Shown in pieces: positions 13,423 to 21,165 of a stretch of 23,041 bases of DNA. Position 1 is the stretch's first letter. The number at the start of each line of letters is the position of its first letter. The translations under genes and the position numbers were made by a program. The DNA is from Bacteroidales bacterium (GTDB lineage Bacteria; Bacteroidota; Bacteroidia; Bacteroidales; UBA932), in the NCBI GenBank assembly GCA_023227835.1, contig JALOCI010000045.1, forward strand, positions 1 to 23,041, written 5' to 3'. Under the pieces are notes generated by a model, which did no database searches, was not told the DNA's origin, and was given only the letters and a program-made list of their open reading frames with translations.

Positions 13423-16068
13423 TTAATGAGCTTCAAGCCAGTTTTTACCTGAATTGCAATCAACAGTGAGAGGTACTGAAAGTTTTACAACATTTTCCAT
13501 CTCTTCCTTAACTATACAGCTCAATTGTCCCTCTTCTCCGTGAACTACATCAAATACAAGCTCGTCATGCACCTGAAGGACCATTTTGCTCTTTAGCCCC
13601 TCTTTTGTAATTCTTCTGTCCACATTTATCATGGCAATCTTTATGATATCTGCCGCACTACCCTGTATAGGTGCGTTCACAGCATTTCTTTCTGCAAGAC
13701 CTCTAACAACTGCATTTTTTGAATTGATGTCTGGTGTAAACCTTTTTCTCCCATATAGTGTTTCCACATACCCGTTACGGCGTGCCTGCTCAATTGTGTT
13801 CGTCATATAAGCATGTACTCCGGGGTATTTGTTGAAATATTCGTCAATAAGACTCTTGGACTCGCTTCTTGAGATATGGAGTCTCTGGGAAAGACCAAAT
13901 GCGGATATTCCGTATATAATGCCGAAATTTGCAACTTTGGCCCTGCTTCTCTGCTCCTTTGAAAGCATCTCTTCAGGTGTGTCGAAGATTCTGGAAGCTG
14001 TTGCGGCATGGATATCCTTGCCGGCCCGGAACGCTTCAATAAAGTTCTCGTCACCGCTTATGTGGGCCATTAATCTTAGCTCTATCTGAGAATAATCTGA
14101 TGACATAATACACCCCTCAGGGGAAGAGGGGATAAAAGCCTTACGTATCTCCCTTCCTCTTTCTGTTCGTATGGGAATGTTTTGTAAATTCGGCTTTACA
14201 GAACTAAGCCGTCCTGTGGATGTAAGGGCCTGGTTGAATGTGGTGTGAAGCTTCCCGCTTTTTCTTGAAATAAGCAATGGCAGAGGGTCGGTATATGTTG
14301 ATATTAATTTCTTAATATTTCTGAATTCAAGAATTAGCGGAATGACAGGATGTTCTCCTTCAAGTTCTGTAAGAGTCTCCTCATCTGTGGAGAAAGCTTT
14401 CTTTCCACTCTTTCCGTTTTTGTGCCCGAGCCTTAGCTTCTCATACAGGAGGACACTAAGTTGTTTGGGGGAGGAGATGTTCAGACTCTGATCACATGCA
14501 ATATCTCTTATTTTGCTTTCTATCTCGGCAAGTTCGGCAGATAACTTCTCGCTGTATCTCCTGAGCATTAATGTGTCTATTCTGACACCGGTCTGCTCCA
14601 TGCCTGCCAAAACTCCAATCAACGGCATCTCTATCTCGTTGTATAAATTATATAGTGATTCTCTCCTGAGATCCTCTTCCAGTTTGTGCAGGAGAGGCAG
14701 GAGTATGGCAACCTCTTTGAAGTGTGTCTCTTTACTGTTTACGCTATTATTACTCTCCTGAAAAAGATCTGCCTGGATGACCGTTTTTTCTTCGCTTAGT
14801 GTTACATCAAGATATGTTGACGCCAGTATGTCAATCTTATGAGCTCTTTCAGGCATAAGAAGGTAATGCATGAGTTCAACGTCAGCCATATACCCCTTCA
14901 GTAAAATACCCTCCTCAGCCAGTGAATTTATTGTTGATTTAAGGTCATAGCCGCACTTTAAAATTTCAGCATCTTCAAGAAGATTTTTAAAGTGTAAAAT
15001 GTTATTTTTTACACAAAAAACCACGGTGTCGTAACATCCCAGAAGGTATCCCCCCTCGGCCTGTTTTATTGCAATCTCTTTTTTTAATAGTGCTTCGGCT
15101 ATTATTTCATCAGGAGATGAAATCCGGTAACTGACTGTTTTTGTATTGTTCTCAGCCTTTTGCCCGGAAGGCTGGCCTCCGGTTACCTCAAAAACCTCCC
15201 CAAGCTTCTGTATTGAGCGGTTCAGGGAACTGAACTCGTATTCCGCAAAAATTCTGCTCAAATCGTTAAAATGAGGAGTGGATAGTCTTAGCGACGCTTC
15301 ATCCCATGACACATCAACATTTGTGTCAATTGTTATCAGTCGTTTGCTGAGTCCTATGTATTGCTCCGCTTCCCGGAATGCTGCTTGCTGCTTGTCCGGT
15401 AATTCGGAAATCCTTTTATAAATGTTCTCTACCGAACCATATTTTTGTACCAGTTTTTTTGATCCGACCTCTCCGACTCCCTTTACTCCGGGGACATTGT
15501 CTGAGGCATCACCCCATATAGTAAGGATGTCTATAACCTGCTCGGGTCTGTCAATATTGTAATAGTCACAAACCTCCTTCTCGCCGACAATTTCCATTTC
15601 TGTCCCGCTCTTCCCCGGCTTATACTGAAATATTCTGTCGGAGATGAGCTGCCCGTAATCTTTGTCAGGAGTTACCATATATACTTCAAAGTCTTCTTTT
15701 TCGGCTCTTTTTGCTATGGTTCCTATAACGTCGTCAGCCTCAAAACCCGGTTTCATTATCACAGGTATAGATATAGCCTCCAGAATCCCGGATAGTGGCT
15801 CCAGTGCCTTTTTTATAAGTTCGGGGGTTTCACTTCTGTTGGCTTTATATTCAGGATAGAGCTCATGACGGAATGTTTTTGCGGGAGGATCGAATGCAAC
15901 AGCAAGGTGTGTAGGACGCTCCTTTATTATGAGATCGATGAGTGTCTTGGTGAAGCCGTATAGGATAGATGTGTCAACTCCCTTGGAGTTAAACATGGGT
16001 CTTCTGATGAAAGCGTAGTATGAACGGAAAATCAATGCGTGCCCGTCTATAAGGAATAGTCTCTTCAT
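13423..16068 (-). CDS. polA: DNA polymerase I with a degenerate proofreading domain
   Basis: PolA fills gaps and removes RNA primers in replication and repair. The 881 residues carry an intact 5' nuclease (1-~290: LFLIDGHALIFRSYYAF, GFEADDVIGT, TPDKDYGQLIS, GDASDNVPGVKGVGEVGS). A shortened 3'-5' exonuclease region follows (about 310-460), then a complete A-family polymerase. Motif A is DYSQIELRL with catalytic Asp658; motif B is RSRAKVANFGIIYGISAFG, with Phe at the dideoxy-discriminating place; motif C is VHDEL with Asp835. The Asp658-Asp835 distance (177) equals that in E. coli. The exonuclease carboxylates are not conserved: the DTE motif aligns with IKQAE (Lys335/Ala337), and the second motif Asp with Thr379 (DLKST). 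Proofreading is therefore probably lost, as in Bacillus or Thermus enzymes. It sits 14 bp after queD and 11 bp before the sigma-factor gene. Confidence 0.96.
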   Translation of the reverse strand: MKRLFLIDGHALIFRSYYAFIRRPMFNSKGVDTSILYGFTKTLIDLIIKERPTHLAVAFDPPAKTFRHELYPEYKANRSETPELIKKALEPLSGILEAISIPVIMKPGFEADDVIGTIAKRAEKEDFEVYMVTPDKDYGQLISDRIFQYKPGKSGTEMEIVGEKEVCDYYNIDRPEQVIDILTIWGDASDNVPGVKGVGEVGSKKLVQKYGSVENIYKRISELPDKQQAAFREAEQYIGLSKRLITIDTNVDVSWDEASLRLSTPHFNDLSRIFAEYEFSSLNRSIQKLGEVFEVTGGQPSGQKAENNTKTVSYRISSPDEIIAEALLKKEIAIKQAEGGYLLGCYDTVVFCVKNNILHFKNLLEDAEILKCGYDLKSTINSLAEEGILLKGYMADVELMHYLLMPERAHKIDILASTYLDVTLSEEKTVIQADLFQESNNSVNSKETHFKEVAILLPLLHKLEEDLRRESLYNLYNEIEMPLIGVLAGMEQTGVRIDTLMLRRYSEKLSAELAEIESKIRDIACDQSLNISSPKQLSVLLYEKLRLGHKNGKSGKKAFSTDEETLTELEGEHPVIPLILEFRNIKKLISTYTDPLPLLISRKSGKLHTTFNQALTSTGRLSSVKPNLQNIPIRTERGREIRKAFIPSSPEGCIMSSDYSQIELRLMAHISGDENFIEAFRAGKDIHAATASRIFDTPEEMLSKEQRSRAKVANFGIIYGISAFGLSQRLHISRSESKSLIDEYFNKYPGVHAYMTNTIEQARRNGYVETLYGRKRFTPDINSKNAVVRGLAERNAVNAPIQGSAADIIKIAMINVDRRITKEGLKSKMVLQVHDELVFDVVHGEEGQLSCIVKEEMENVVKLSVPLTVDCNSGKNWLEAH

Positions 16069-16082
16069 AATCTGATAACTAT

Positions 16083-16529
16083 TTATCTGTTGTCGTCAGC
16101 TATCCATTCAACATAAGAGGTCGGTGTCTCGTACAATCTTATGCTTTGAAGAGCCACCTTGCCAGGAAGCCTGTCCTTAAGAATGCCCTGAATATATATT
16201 ACCAGATTTTCACAAGTTGGCTGAAAGTCTACTACAACCACATTTTCATACGCTTCTGATATTTCAGATGATAAAACGGCCCCTTTTTTTAGAATCAGCG
16301 CATGATCGAAAATCTCTACGATATTATCATTAACAACTTTTTTCAGGTCACTGAAATCGAGAACCATGCCGTTTTTTGGATTGGTTGTGTCCGATATGGG
16401 AATACCTTTTACAGTTATATATAATCTGTATGAATGTCCATGGATATGGCGGCACTTTCCATTGTATCCGGTGAGGGCATGTGCCCCTTCAAACCGGAAT
16501 TCTTTTGTAATGCGAAGTGTTGACATCAT
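16083..16529 (-). CDS. queD: 6-carboxytetrahydropterin synthase QueD (PTPS family)
   Basis: QueD turns 7,8-dihydroneopterin triphosphate into 6-carboxy-5,6,7,8-tetrahydropterin, the second step toward the tRNA nucleoside queuosine. The 148-residue protein has the PTPS signature: zinc ligands His17, His30 and His32 (FEGAHAL and CRHIHGHSY), catalytic Cys26, the MVLDFSDLKKVV segment, FDHALIL, and PTCENLVIYI with the pterin-anchoring Glu near the end (ETPTSYVEW). A ~148-residue length fits. No other que genes are present. It is the first gene of a run with polA (14-bp gap), the sigma factor and rsmG, and its upstream region holds a -7 box inside a 10-bp inverted repeat. A 6-pyruvoyl-tetrahydropterin synthase role is possible but less likely in this setting. 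Confidence 0.9.
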   Translation of the reverse strand: MMSTLRITKEFRFEGAHALTGYNGKCRHIHGHSYRLYITVKGIPISDTTNPKNGMVLDFSDLKKVVNDNIVEIFDHALILKKGAVLSSEISEAYENVVVVDFQPTCENLVIYIQGILKDRLPGKVALQSIRLYETPTSYVEWIADDNR

Positions 16530-16531
16530 TT

Positions 16532-16561
16532 TTTTACAAAAGTATTAATAATTTTGTAAAA
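16532..16561. repeat. 10-bp inverted repeat overlapping the queD promoter
   Basis: The arms TTTTACAAAA (16532-16541) and TTTTGTAAAA (16552-16561) are perfect inverted copies separated by 10 bases, starting 3 bp before the queD start codon on that strand. The dyad carries TAnnTTTG on both strands: TACTTTTG (minus, 16544-16537) and TAATTTTG (plus, 16549-16556). It may be an operator or simply two overlapping divergent -7 boxes in AT-rich DNA. No -33 element is clear for either. Confidence 0.5.
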
Positions 16562-16653
16562 TCTGGAATTTGCTCTATTCTATTAAATGTGTGAAAACTA
16601 AATATAATTTATTAAAATAATTAATTAAAGTTTTTATTTTTATAACAATTTCT

Positions 16654-16661
16654 TACTTTTG
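16654..16661 (+). promoter_or_regulatory. -7 box (TACTTTTG) for the aminotransferase gene
   Basis: TACTTTTG matches TAnnTTTG and lies 18 bp before the ATG at 16680. The expected -33 place is a T-rich run without a clear TTTG. The surrounding 150-bp intergenic region (16530-16679) is very AT-rich and otherwise shows only the inverted repeat near queD. Confidence 0.55.
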
Positions 16662-16679
16662 TAGAAAAATTTATAAGTC

Positions 16680-17873
16680 ATGGCGATAAATATTCAAAAC
16701 TTTCTGTCTTCCAATGCAAATAATATGAGAAGATCTGCAATCAGAGATCTTCTTAGTGTGGCAAACAGACCTGAGGTAATCTCTTTTGCCGGCGGCTTTC
16801 CGAATGCCGCTACATTTCCGATTGAGGACCTTACGGGAATAATGCAAGAGGTTCTGGAGACAGAAGGTACATCAGCTCTTCAGTACGGACCGACAGAGGG
16901 GAACCAGAAGCTTAGAGAGCTTATTGCAAAGAGATATTCTGAAAAAGGGTGCAAGGTTACGGCAAGTAATATTCTGATAACAACATCTTCTCAGCAGGCC
17001 ATAGATTTAACGACAAAAATATTCATAAATCCCGGTGATACCATTGTCTGCGGGCTTCCGTCATATTTAGGAGCTCTTCAGGCTTTCTGGTCATACCAAG
17101 CAGAGCCGGTAGGCATAAAATGTGACAATGATCTTGAAGACACTGTCAAGGAGTTGATTGCTAAAGGTAAAAAACCGAAATTTGTCTATGCTATTCCTGA
17201 TTTTCAAAATCCTTCAGGAGTTACTATGACTCTGGAACAAAGAAAATATGTCCTGGATGTAGTTAAGAGATATGACATACTTCTTATAGAGGACAGCCCA
17301 TACAGGGAACTGAGGTTTGACGGTGTCGAGCAACCTATGATGTATTCTCTCGATGATGATCAGAGGGTGATTTTGCTTGGTACATTCTCTAAGACTTTCC
17401 TTCCTGGATTCCGTATCGGATGGATTATTGCTCCGGAAGAGATAATTGACAGACTGGTTGTTGCAAAACAATCCACTGACCTGTGTACTCCTGTTTTTGA
17501 CCAGGCAGTTGCTGCAAAATATCTCGAGAAGGGTTTGTTTGAGAAAAACCTTCAGAAGACTATTGCCTTGTATCGTGAGAAGAGAGACCATATGCTGGCT
17601 TGTTTTGAAAAATATATGCCGGAAGGAGTTACCTGGACACATCCGGAAGGCGGTCTTTTCCTCTTTGTAAAGATGCCTGAAGGTTACGATTCAAGAGAGC
17701 TTTTTGATATAGCAATGAAAGAGGATGTTGCTTTCGTGATAGGTGAGGCATTCCATTGTGACGGTTCAGGAAAGAACACCATGAGGATAAACTTCTCATT
17801 CATGAATGCTGAGAGAACCGAAGAGGGTGTTAAAAGACTTGCACGTGCAATTGATAAAATGATAAATAAGTAA
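16680..17873 (+). CDS. PLP-dependent class I/II aminotransferase (LysN/AAT-II-like)
   Basis: This 397-residue fold-type I aminotransferase resembles the branch that includes 2-aminoadipate transaminase (LysN), kynurenine/alpha-aminoadipate aminotransferase and MocR catalytic domains; it has no N-terminal GntR DNA-binding domain. Seen directly: ISFAGGFPNAATFP near residue 34, LQYGPTEGNQKLRELIAKRY, the cofactor-phosphate segment TTSSQQAIDL, PDFQNPSGVTM with the conserved Asn, the Asp/Tyr pair in IEDSPYREL, the Schiff-base Lys238 in GTFSKTFLPGFRIGW, and the substrate-carboxylate Arg in MRINFSF. Its substrate is not fixed by sequence; 2-aminoadipate, aromatic or branched-chain amino acids are all plausible. 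It has its own -7 box and a strong terminator, so it is transcribed alone. Divergent from queD. Confidence 0.9.
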   Translation: MAINIQNFLSSNANNMRRSAIRDLLSVANRPEVISFAGGFPNAATFPIEDLTGIMQEVLETEGTSALQYGPTEGNQKLRELIAKRYSEKGCKVTASNILITTSSQQAIDLTTKIFINPGDTIVCGLPSYLGALQAFWSYQAEPVGIKCDNDLEDTVKELIAKGKKPKFVYAIPDFQNPSGVTMTLEQRKYVLDVVKRYDILLIEDSPYRELRFDGVEQPMMYSLDDDQRVILLGTFSKTFLPGFRIGWIIAPEEIIDRLVVAKQSTDLCTPVFDQAVAAKYLEKGLFEKNLQKTIALYREKRDHMLACFEKYMPEGVTWTHPEGGLFLFVKMPEGYDSRELFDIAMKEDVAFVIGEAFHCDGSGKNTMRINFSFMNAERTEEGVKRLARAIDKMINK

Positions 17874-17894
17874 TAATCAGTATTACTGAAAGAT

Positions 17895-17929
17895 GGGGCC
17901 TTTGACAATGTTGTCAAGGGCCCCTTTTT
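17895..17929 (+). terminator. Strong Rho-independent terminator after the aminotransferase gene
   Basis: A nearly perfect stem of about 14 bp (GGGGCC plus TTTGACAA, 17895-17908, pairing with TTGTCAAGGGCCCC, 17911-17924, one G-T pair) is followed by TTTTT. It isolates the aminotransferase gene from tpiA. Confidence 0.92.
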
Positions 17930-17962
17930 AATTTTAATTTTTATATGATTTTTTTTATTTAG

Positions 17963-17970
17963 TATTTTTG
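17963..17970 (+). promoter_or_regulatory. -7 box (TATTTTTG) for tpiA-prmA
   Basis: TATTTTTG matches TAnnTTTG and lies 32 bp before the tpiA ATG, downstream of the previous terminator. The -33 region is T-rich with no clear TTTG. Confidence 0.55.
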
Positions 17971-18002
17971 TCGCCAAAGTTAAATACATAAAATTTTACG
18001 AT

Positions 18003-18770
18003 ATGAGAAAGAAAATTGTTGCCGGAAACTGGAAAATGAATACTACAATTAAGGAGGCTGAGGTTCTTGTAAAAGATCTCACAATTCTTGCAGATGAGTT
18101 AGATACAGATGTCGATATTATAGTTTGTCCTCCTTTCACTCACCTGGACCCGGTTGCCAGAATGCTTGCAAAACAGTATGATGAGAATGAGAAAATATCT
18201 CTTGGAGCTCAGAACTGTGCCGATCACGTATCCGGAGCATATACAGGTGAGGTTTCTGTTAGTATGTTGAAATCGGTTAATTGTAAATATGTAATTCTTG
18301 GTCACTCTGAGAGAAGGGAGTATTATCATGAAAATAGCGCCTCTTTGTACGAGAAGGTAGAATTAGCGCTTAATGCGGGTATCATTCCTATCTTCTGTGT
18401 GGGAGAAAAACTTGAGGAGAGAGAGTCAAACCGACACTTCGAGGTTGTGGCAGAGCAGGTTAAAGATGTATTATACAAGCTTAAAGGAGCAGAAATGAGC
18501 AAGATAATAATCGCTTATGAACCTGTTTGGGCTATTGGTACAGGCAAAACTGCCACATCTGAACAAGCTGAAGAGATGCACGCTTTTATAAGAAAGGTTG
18601 TTGCAGACAAATTCGGAGACGTAGCAGAGATTGTTCCTATTTTGTACGGAGGAAGTTGTAAACCATCTAATGCCCAGGAGATATTCTCCAAACCAAATGT
18701 AGACGGAGGTCTTATAGGAGGGGCATCATTAGTGGCAAAAGATTTTGTTGATATAGTAAAATCCTTCTAA
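18003..18770 (+). CDS. tpiA: Triosephosphate isomerase
   Basis: TpiA interconverts dihydroxyacetone phosphate and glyceraldehyde 3-phosphate in glycolysis and gluconeogenesis, as a cytoplasmic dimer. The 255-residue TIM barrel has all catalytic residues: Asn9 and Lys11 (AGNWKMN), His101 (LGHSERR), and Glu173 (AYEPVWAIGTG, the flexible loop-6 region being AIGTGKTAT). The phosphate-binding C-terminal segments are YGGSCKPSN and GGLIGGASL. Length is normal. Its stop codon overlaps the prmA start by one base (TAATG), so the pair is probably cotranscribed and translationally coupled. Confidence 0.98.
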   Translation: MRKKIVAGNWKMNTTIKEAEVLVKDLTILADELDTDVDIIVCPPFTHLDPVARMLAKQYDENEKISLGAQNCADHVSGAYTGEVSVSMLKSVNCKYVILGHSERREYYHENSASLYEKVELALNAGIIPIFCVGEKLEERESNRHFEVVAEQVKDVLYKLKGAEMSKIIIAYEPVWAIGTGKTATSEQAEEMHAFIRKVVADKFGDVAEIVPILYGGSCKPSNAQEIFSKPNVDGGLIGGASLVAKDFVDIVKSF

Positions 18771-19621
18771 TGAATTATGTAGAGGTGATTATTGAGATTG
18801 AGCCGTTTTCTGACGATTATGCAGACTTGGTAATAGCTCAGATAGAAGAGCTTCCTTACGAAAGTTTTGCAACAGAGAATGGCTGTCTCAAAGCTTATAT
18901 TCCTGAGGAGAAGTACTCGTCCGGTGATCTTAGGGCGCTGCTGTCGGCTTTTACCAATTCTCCGGATTTTCGGCTGAAGAGCAGAGCCTCTCTTATTCAT
19001 GAACAGAACTGGAATATTCTGTGGGAGTCAAATTTTCCTCCTATTTCGATTGGAGGGAAATGTACTATAAAGGCAAGCTTCCATAAGGGGCTCCCAAAAA
19101 CAAAGTATACCATAACAATTGATCCCAAGATGGCCTTCGGGACAGGGCATCATCAGACAACATCCCTGATGGTCGAGTCTTTGCTGGAGGCAGAGGTGAA
19201 GGATAAAAGATTGCTGGATGTAGGGTGCGGAACAGGGATATTGTCCATTTTGGCAGCAAAGATGGGGGCGGTGGCACCTGTTCATGCTATAGATATAGAT
19301 CCTGTTGCAGTTGCTTCAACTGAGGAGAATGTGAAAAAGAACCGTGTACAAGGAGGGGTTGTCGCGTTTTGCGGAGATGCATCGCTCATACAAACAGGCA
19401 GATACGATATATTGCTTGCGAACATCAACAGAAACATAATACTTCAGGATATAGGTACATACAGCGGGGCTCTTACTGCTTCAGGAAGATTATATATAAG
19501 CGGTTTTTATAGTGAGGATTTGCCTATGATACTTGAAGAGGCAAAAAAGTGCTCTTTAGAGTTTGTGCGAGAGAGGAGGCGTGATAATTGGATGGCTGCA
19601 GAACTGAAAAAAGTTGATTAA
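18770..19621 (+). CDS. prmA: Ribosomal protein L11 methyltransferase
   Basis: PrmA trimethylates ribosomal protein uL11 with SAM. The 283-residue protein has the substrate-recognition N-domain (about 1-90), the linker (SGDLRALLSAF..., NWNILWESNFPPISI), and a class I methyltransferase domain: FGTGHHQTTSLMVESLL at about 123-140, motif I LLDVGCGTGILSILAAKMGA at about 146-165, the ribose-binding Asp in HAIDIDPVAV, and NINRNIIL in place of the more usual NILAxxL. Homology throughout supports the ATG at 18770, which overlaps the tpiA stop. Its 3' end is followed by the tRNA-Leu promoter with no obvious terminator. Confidence 0.95.
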   Translation: MNYVEVIIEIEPFSDDYADLVIAQIEELPYESFATENGCLKAYIPEEKYSSGDLRALLSAFTNSPDFRLKSRASLIHEQNWNILWESNFPPISIGGKCTIKASFHKGLPKTKYTITIDPKMAFGTGHHQTTSLMVESLLEAEVKDKRLLDVGCGTGILSILAAKMGAVAPVHAIDIDPVAVASTEENVKKNRVQGGVVAFCGDASLIQTGRYDILLANINRNIILQDIGTYSGALTASGRLYISGFYSEDLPMILEEAKKCSLEFVRERRRDNWMAAELKKVD

Positions 19622-19634
19622 CGGTTGTTCAGGT

Positions 19635-19665
19635 GTTGCAAAATTAGAAAATTATCGTACCTTTG
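19635..19665 (+). promoter_or_regulatory. Bacteroidota-type promoter for tRNA-Leu
   Basis: GTTG at 19635-19638, a 19-bp spacer and TACCTTTG at 19658-19665 match the -33/-7 pattern. The -7 box ends 11 bp before the first base of the tRNA, so the transcript would begin only a few bases upstream of it. Confidence 0.75.
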
Positions 19666-19676
19666 CATCCCTCAAA

Positions 19677-19758
19677 GCGGGCATGGCGTAATTGGTAGCC
19701 GCGCCAGACTTAGGATCTGGTGCCGTAAGGCGTGGGGGTTCGAGTCCCTTTGCCCGCA
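19677..19758 (+). tRNA. tRNA-Leu (anticodon TAG)
   Basis: The 82-base gene folds as a class II tRNA. The acceptor stem GCGGGCA pairs fully with TGCCCGC at 19751-19757, and the discriminator base is A. The D arm spans 19686-19703. The anticodon stem CCAGA/TCTGG encloses the loop CTTAGGA, giving anticodon TAG, which reads CUA (and by wobble other CUN) leucine codons. The long variable arm TGCCGTAAGGCGT forms its own hairpin, as expected for Leu. The T arm is GGGGG-TTCGAGT-CCCTT, with two G-T pairs. CCA is not encoded (ACAAA follows). A promoter precedes it and a hairpin terminator follows directly. Confidence 0.96.
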
Positions 19759-19760
19759 CA

Positions 19761-19794
19761 AAAAAGCAGATAGCCTTTGGGGTATCTGCTTTTT
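19761..19794 (+). terminator. Hairpin terminator after tRNA-Leu
   Basis: AAAAAGCAGATA (19761-19772) pairs perfectly with TATCTGCTTTTT (19783-19794) around a 10-base loop. The A-rich and T-rich ends make it usable on either strand. It begins 2 bp after the tRNA and ends 35 bp before tig; no clear separate tig promoter is seen in those 35 bases, so tig expression may depend on read-through. Confidence 0.85.
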
Positions 19795-19829
19795 AGCTAT
19801 TAGGCTGATAGATAATAATAATAGGATAT

Positions 19830-21155
19830 ATGAAAGTAACACAAAAAAACATTGATGATCTGAATCTCACAGTTACTCTTAACATTGAGCAGGGAGATTA
19901 TAGCGATAAGCAGAAGAAAATTCTTAACGACTATCGCAGAAAAGCTGATATCAAAGGATTCCGTAAAGGAATGGCCCCGATGAGTCTTATTGAAAAGATG
20001 CATGGCAGGTCTGCTATGCTTGATGCTGTTAATAATCTCATATCTGAAGGTCTTAATAACTATATCGCTGAAAATAAGCTTAACATTCTGGGCGAACCGC
20101 TACCTAATGAGACAGAACAAAAGCAGATTGACTGGGATAATGATACAGAATTTGAGTTTGTGTTTGACTTGGCTCTTGCTCCTAAGGTTGAGATGAATCT
20201 TGGCAAGGACGATAAAATCCCTTACTATGAAGTGGAGATTTCAAAAGAAGAGAAAGATAAGTACGCCGGTAATATAAAGAAACAGTTCGGTCAACTTGGC
20301 GTAGCCGATAAAATTGAGGAGGAGGATTTCATCATCGCAGATCTTGTTCAGGGTGATATGAAAATTGAGGGTACATATATAGCAATGAGATCTATAGAAG
20401 ATGCAAAGATTAAGAAAACATTTATCGGCAAAAAATCCGGAGATGAGTTTGAAATTGATGTAAATAAGGCTTTTGCTAACGAAACGGACAGGGCTGCTTT
20501 GCTTAAAGTGAAAAAAGAAGAGCTGGCTTCCATCGAACCAATTTTCAAGGTAATTGTTAAGGAGGTAAAGAGATTTGTTGATGCAGAAATTAATCAGGAT
20601 CTTTTTGATAAGGTTTTTGGAGCAGGCGTTATTACAACGCAAGAGGAGTTTGAGGCCAAACTGGTTGAGAGGATGAAGGAAGAGTTTGCTCAGGAGAGCG
20701 ATTATAGATATATGCTTGATGCGAGGGAGTACCTAATTGAAAAGAGTGACTTGAAATTGCCTGAGGATTTTCTTAAGAGGTGGTTGTTTACTGCAAATGA
20801 GGGAAAATTCACAATGGAAGAGATAGAGAAGGATTTTGCTCTCTTCCTTAAAGATTTCCGCTGGCAGATGATACGTCAGACAATAATGAAGGAGCAGAAG
20901 CTTGAGGTTACTAAGGAGATACTGATAGAGAATGCAAAGAAGATAGCTAGCTACCAGTTTGCAATGTATGGTCTGACAAATGCACCGGAAGAGCAGGTTG
21001 AGAAGTATGCTCAGTCACTTTTGTCAAATGAGAAAGAGGGCAGAAGAATATATGAGAAGGCAGAAGAGGATATGACTATCGGATATGTAAAGAGTGTTAC
21101 TGCTCTTGATATCAAGTCAATTTCTCTTGATGAGCTTCATAAAATGACCAATTAA
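19830..21155 (+). CDS. tig: Trigger factor (ribosome-associated chaperone)
   Basis: Trigger factor binds uL23 at the ribosomal exit tunnel and shields nascent chains. The 441-residue protein has the N-terminal ribosome-binding domain with the signature GFRKGMAP at about residues 44-51 (GFRKGKVP in E. coli), where the Phe-Arg-Lys contact the ribosome. A divergent FKBP-like domain lies at about 150-245 (DFIIADLVQGDM..., FIGKKSGDEFEIDVNKAF); it lacks an obvious set of prolyl isomerase residues, so catalysis is uncertain. The helical substrate-binding C-domain is rich in Lys/Glu (EEFEAKLVERMKEEFAQESDYRY to the end). It leads the tig-clpP-clpX operon, with 10 bp before clpP, a classic protein-quality arrangement. 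Confidence 0.93.
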   Translation: MKVTQKNIDDLNLTVTLNIEQGDYSDKQKKILNDYRRKADIKGFRKGMAPMSLIEKMHGRSAMLDAVNNLISEGLNNYIAENKLNILGEPLPNETEQKQIDWDNDTEFEFVFDLALAPKVEMNLGKDDKIPYYEVEISKEEKDKYAGNIKKQFGQLGVADKIEEEDFIIADLVQGDMKIEGTYIAMRSIEDAKIKKTFIGKKSGDEFEIDVNKAFANETDRAALLKVKKEELASIEPIFKVIVKEVKRFVDAEINQDLFDKVFGAGVITTQEEFEAKLVERMKEEFAQESDYRYMLDAREYLIEKSDLKLPEDFLKRWLFTANEGKFTMEEIEKDFALFLKDFRWQMIRQTIMKEQKLEVTKEILIENAKKIASYQFAMYGLTNAPEEQVEKYAQSLLSNEKEGRRIYEKAEEDMTIGYVKSVTALDIKSISLDELHKMTN

Positions 21156-21165
21156 CAAAAAAAAT

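Noticed and set aside
20241..20642. A 133-codon minus-strand frame
   Set aside because: Antisense to tig; rich in Phe/Ile/Leu/Asn as expected for the complement of Lys/Glu-rich coding sequence.
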